DNA from: DATBLQ01 sp036555325
Lineage (GTDB): Bacteria; Pseudomonadota; Alphaproteobacteria; Rhizobiales; Aestuariivirgaceae
Reading direction: 5' to 3'
Assembly: GCA_036555325.1 (NCBI GenBank)
Contig: DATBLQ010000073.1
Location: forward strand, 1-16,125
Length of the DNA: 16,125 bases
Made by a program: the position numbers and the translations under genes. This document shows, piece by piece, positions 14,154-16,125 of the stretch. Each line of letters begins with the position of its first letter. Position 1 is the first letter of the stretch. The notes beneath the pieces were generated by a model. It was not told the DNA's origin and made no database searches. It saw only the letters and a list, made by a program, of their open reading frames with translations.

Positions 14154-14948
14154 ATGCTGAGCGATCCACTGAGCAAGTACATTACCGGCGGTGTGGCGGC
14201 GCTGGTGGTAGCAGCGATCATCCTGGGGTTCGTGGTTGTGCCCATTGTTCAGGGCAGCACCGCCGAAATAGACCCGTGGACCGCCATCTGTAGATCGCTC
14301 GGTATCCAGGCGGGCTCTCCGGCCCGGCGCACGCCCGTGGCGAAAACTGGAGCGCGTCCGGTTTCTGATGTTATTTGGGATAAGGCGACGCTCGAGCGAT
14401 TGAACCACCCGAACAGAGAGGTGGGTGCCCAATTGGCGCAGGAGATTTGTGCTGCCTGTCATGGACAGAACGGCGTCTCACCAGATTCCAAATATCCTCA
14501 CTTGTCAGGGCAGTCGGCGCTTGCAATTTACAAACAGCTTCACGATTTCCGCAGCGGGGTAAGGCAGAACGAACTGATGTCTCCTGTCGCCCAGGCGCTG
14601 ACTGATGAGCAGATGATCGCGCTGTCGAATCACTATGCATCTCTCACGCAGGGCACCCTTGATCGCCGGTTGATCGTAGAAGCAAATCCGCAAGTGGACA
14701 GGTTGATTCGCACCGGCGATACGGCCCGCGGTATCCCCGGATGCCAGTCCTGCCATGGAGTGGGTGCCGGGGGACCGATGGAGACACCGACGATTTCAGG
14801 ACAGCGCCGACAATACATTTCAACACAGCTGCACAATTTTGCAACAGGCGCACGACGAAACGACGTGTTTGACAGAATGCGAGGGGTAGCGGCGAGATTG
14901 ACAGACGATGAAATCGAACTGCTAGCGCGTTTTTACGCGGAACAGTGA
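14154..14948 (+). CDS. Membrane-anchored dihaem cytochrome c
   Basis: This is a 264-residue protein with an N-terminal membrane anchor (about 13-33, GVAALVVAAIILGFVVVPIV) and two class I cytochrome c domains in the periplasm. The haem sites are C99-A-A-C-H103 and C197-Q-S-C-H201. Likely axial methionines are M142 (NELMSPVAQALT) and M242 (FDRMRGVAARLT). The repeat of YPHLSGQ..YI..QL.DFR.G.R and TISGQR..YI..QLHNFATGAR shows the two halves are related, as in cytochrome c4. It starts three bases after the subunit I stop, and its AGGAG site overlaps that stop (TAGGAG). It is probably the electron donor or a bound subunit of this oxidase. No terminator is visible after it. Confidence 0.9.
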   Translation: MLSDPLSKYITGGVAALVVAAIILGFVVVPIVQGSTAEIDPWTAICRSLGIQAGSPARRTPVAKTGARPVSDVIWDKATLERLNHPNREVGAQLAQEICAACHGQNGVSPDSKYPHLSGQSALAIYKQLHDFRSGVRQNELMSPVAQALTDEQMIALSNHYASLTQGTLDRRLIVEANPQVDRLIRTGDTARGIPGCQSCHGVGAGGPMETPTISGQRRQYISTQLHNFATGARRNDVFDRMRGVAARLTDDEIELLARFYAEQ

Positions 14949-15181
14949 GTTGCCGAAGCTCGACGGTTCGCTGGGCGACCTTACCACCCTGTTGTTTGGT
15001 TGTTTCCTTCACTCCGCGCCATACCTGTTTCTAGCGACACTTGCGGGCGCCGTCGGAAAGACCGTGCCTATTCTCCGCGCGATTTGAAAGGCACCAGTGC
15101 GTCGTTCGCCAGCGACCGGAGCAGCATTGCCAGTGATCGCCGGAGGGGAACGAGGAACCGATTAAGGGAGGTAAGAGGCAC
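14949..15181. other. Non-coding junction after the oxidase operon
   Basis: These 233 bases hold no recognisable gene; a short frame from about 15000 is arginine- and serine-rich and unlike a real protein. No strong hairpin with a T-run is seen, so how the oxidase transcript ends is unclear. The right end carries AAGGGAGGT (15164-15172), a strong ribosome site for the TTG start at 15182. The boundary between the oxidase locus and phage-like DNA lies within this stretch. Confidence 0.4.
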
Positions 15182-15449
15182 TTGCCCGCGGTAATCCAGG
15201 AATTGGGCCTCAGAGGCAGGCCGACACTCTACAAACCGGAATTCTGCGATCAGCTCATCGAACAGATGGCCGAAGGGCTGTCATTTATGGCAGCGATGGC
15301 GCGGATCGGGGTCAGCCGGCAAACAGGTTACAGCTGGGTCAAGCAGCATGAGGAATTTTTAGAGGCGTTCGAGCTGGGTAAGGGCAAGCGACTGCTGTTT
15401 CTCGAGCGCCGACTGTTGTCGGCAAGATCCCACGGCGTCGTTACCTCGT
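15182..15449 (+). mobile_element. Prophage-like remnant (terminase small subunit N-terminal part)
   Basis: About 89 codons encode a DNA-binding domain of the terminase small subunit kind, which recognises phage DNA for packaging. GRPTLYKPEFCDQLIE and MARIGVSRQTGYSWVKQHEEFLEAFE fit the helix-turn-helix family found in alphaproteobacterial prophages. In intact relatives the GVVTS stretch is followed by an isoleucine-phenylalanine-alanine-leucine-lysine-like segment, whereas here it is cut off. No other phage genes lie in the window, so this is a stray fragment. Confidence 0.55.
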
Positions 15450-16125
15450 TGGCTCCCCAGCATTCCGTGATCGAGTGCCGGCGGTACCTCAACCGCTTCG
15501 CCATGTACCTCGGCGAGCCGATGATCGAGCTGACCATGCTCATCCACACCAAGTACAACGAGTACGACTCAGTCATCCGTCCCATGGAGGCGTATCTGGA
15601 AAAGAAGGGCGTGCGCTTCCGGAAAGGGACTCGCGTGCGCGACATTGAGACCGTGAACAAGGGAAAGGAGACCCTCGCTACGGGACTGGTCTATGACGAT
15701 GACTCCGGGCGCCAGCGCATTGAGCTGACGCGGGATGACCTGGTGTTCTTCACCAACGGCTCGATGGTTCAAAAGACCACGTGGGGCGACAACGATACGG
15801 TCGTGAGCTACGATCGCGACACAAGCGACCTGGGCCTGTTCGATGTCTGGAAGAAGCTGGCGGCGCGCGACCCAAAGTTTGGCCGGCCAGAGCCGTTCAC
15901 CTCCGACATTGAAGGAAGCGGTTTTTACACCTGGACCGCGACGATCAAGGGCCCTTCCAAGTTCATAGACTATTGGTCGGCCAAGACGGGCGTCACCCAA
16001 CCCCTGATCAAGAATGCCTTCAGCACGTTCAAGGACGCCAGCTGGGTGCCCACCTGCTTCGTCTATGGCAAGGACTACTACCGCGGCCAGCCCGCCGACG
16101 TGAACTTAATGCACGGGTACCTGTT
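15182..16125 (+). pseudogene. Chimeric frame: phage terminase small subunit-like N terminus fused to truncated oleate hydratase (runs off window)
   Basis: One uninterrupted frame of 314 codons runs from TTG 15182 to the window end. Residues 1 to about 89 (GRPTLYKPEFCDQLIEQMAE, IGVSRQTGYSWVKQHEEFLE, up to GVVTS) resemble phage terminase small subunits with a helix-turn-helix. At about 15446-15452 the text changes to LAPQHSVIECRRYLNRF, KYNEYDSVIRPMEAYLEKKG and VFFTNGSMVQKTTWGDND, which match the middle of oleate hydratase (67 kDa myosin-cross-reactive antigen family, FAD-dependent hydration of oleate). The N-terminal FAD-binding part of the hydratase, roughly the first 150-200 residues, is absent, so activity is unlikely. 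The start follows AAGGGAGGT. It is either a real recombination scar or an assembly join. Confidence 0.75.

Noticed and set aside
15569..16000. A 143-codon minus-strand open frame
   Set aside because: It lies antisense to the oleate hydratase part, whose protein matches are clear. It is a shadow of GC-rich coding sequence.

Overview
The window looks like a piece of an alphaproteobacterial, probably Rhizobiales, chromosome. The first 69 bases encode the last 22 residues of ribosomal protein S9, with a Rhizobiales-like tail ending in FQFSKR. The transporter types (CUT2 sugar ABC systems, one resembling rhizobial FrcBCA) and GC-rich codon use fit this. The species cannot be named from the sequence alone.

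Layout. (1) 1-69: end of rpsI. (2) 70-472: AT-rich non-coding DNA with a four-copy TTGACA array, two CTTG/CAAG dyads and a possible 47-residue membrane peptide. (3) 473-5832, minus strand: a tight operon read GntR regulator, sugar-binding protein, double-domain ATPase, permease, permease (CUT2 system A). (4) 5833-5950: divergent control region with an operator-like dyad. (5) 5951-11294, plus strand: permease, single-domain ATPase, sugar-binding protein (CUT2 system B), a hairpin with a T-tract, then a zinc-dependent MDR dehydrogenase overlapping a mannitol dehydrogenase/fructuronate reductase family enzyme. (6) 11295-11846: gene-poor DNA with an imperfect direct repeat. (7) 11847-14948, plus strand: a four-gene terminal oxidase operon (small subunit IIa-like peptide, CuA subunit II, B-family subunit I, membrane-anchored dihaem cytochrome c). 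(8) 15182-16125: one open frame that starts as a phage terminase small-subunit-like helix-turn-helix protein and continues, in frame, as a truncated oleate hydratase running off the window.

How it works together (inference). Regions 3-5 form one sugar/sugar-acid utilisation locus. The two importers probably bring in related pentose, hexose, polyol or sugar-acid substrates. The MDR enzyme oxidises a polyol or aldonate to a keto compound, and the mannitol dehydrogenase family enzyme interconverts a keto compound and a hydroxy compound. This pairing matches the known route L-gulonate to D-fructuronate to D-mannonate, but a polyol pathway is equally allowed. The GntR protein, with an unusual extra winged helix, is the likely switch for both arms. 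Region 7 is an independent respiratory module that takes electrons from cytochrome c to oxygen. The most unusual items are the terminase/oleate hydratase chimera, the double-winged-helix regulator, the phased TTGACA array and the small oxidase subunit gene.
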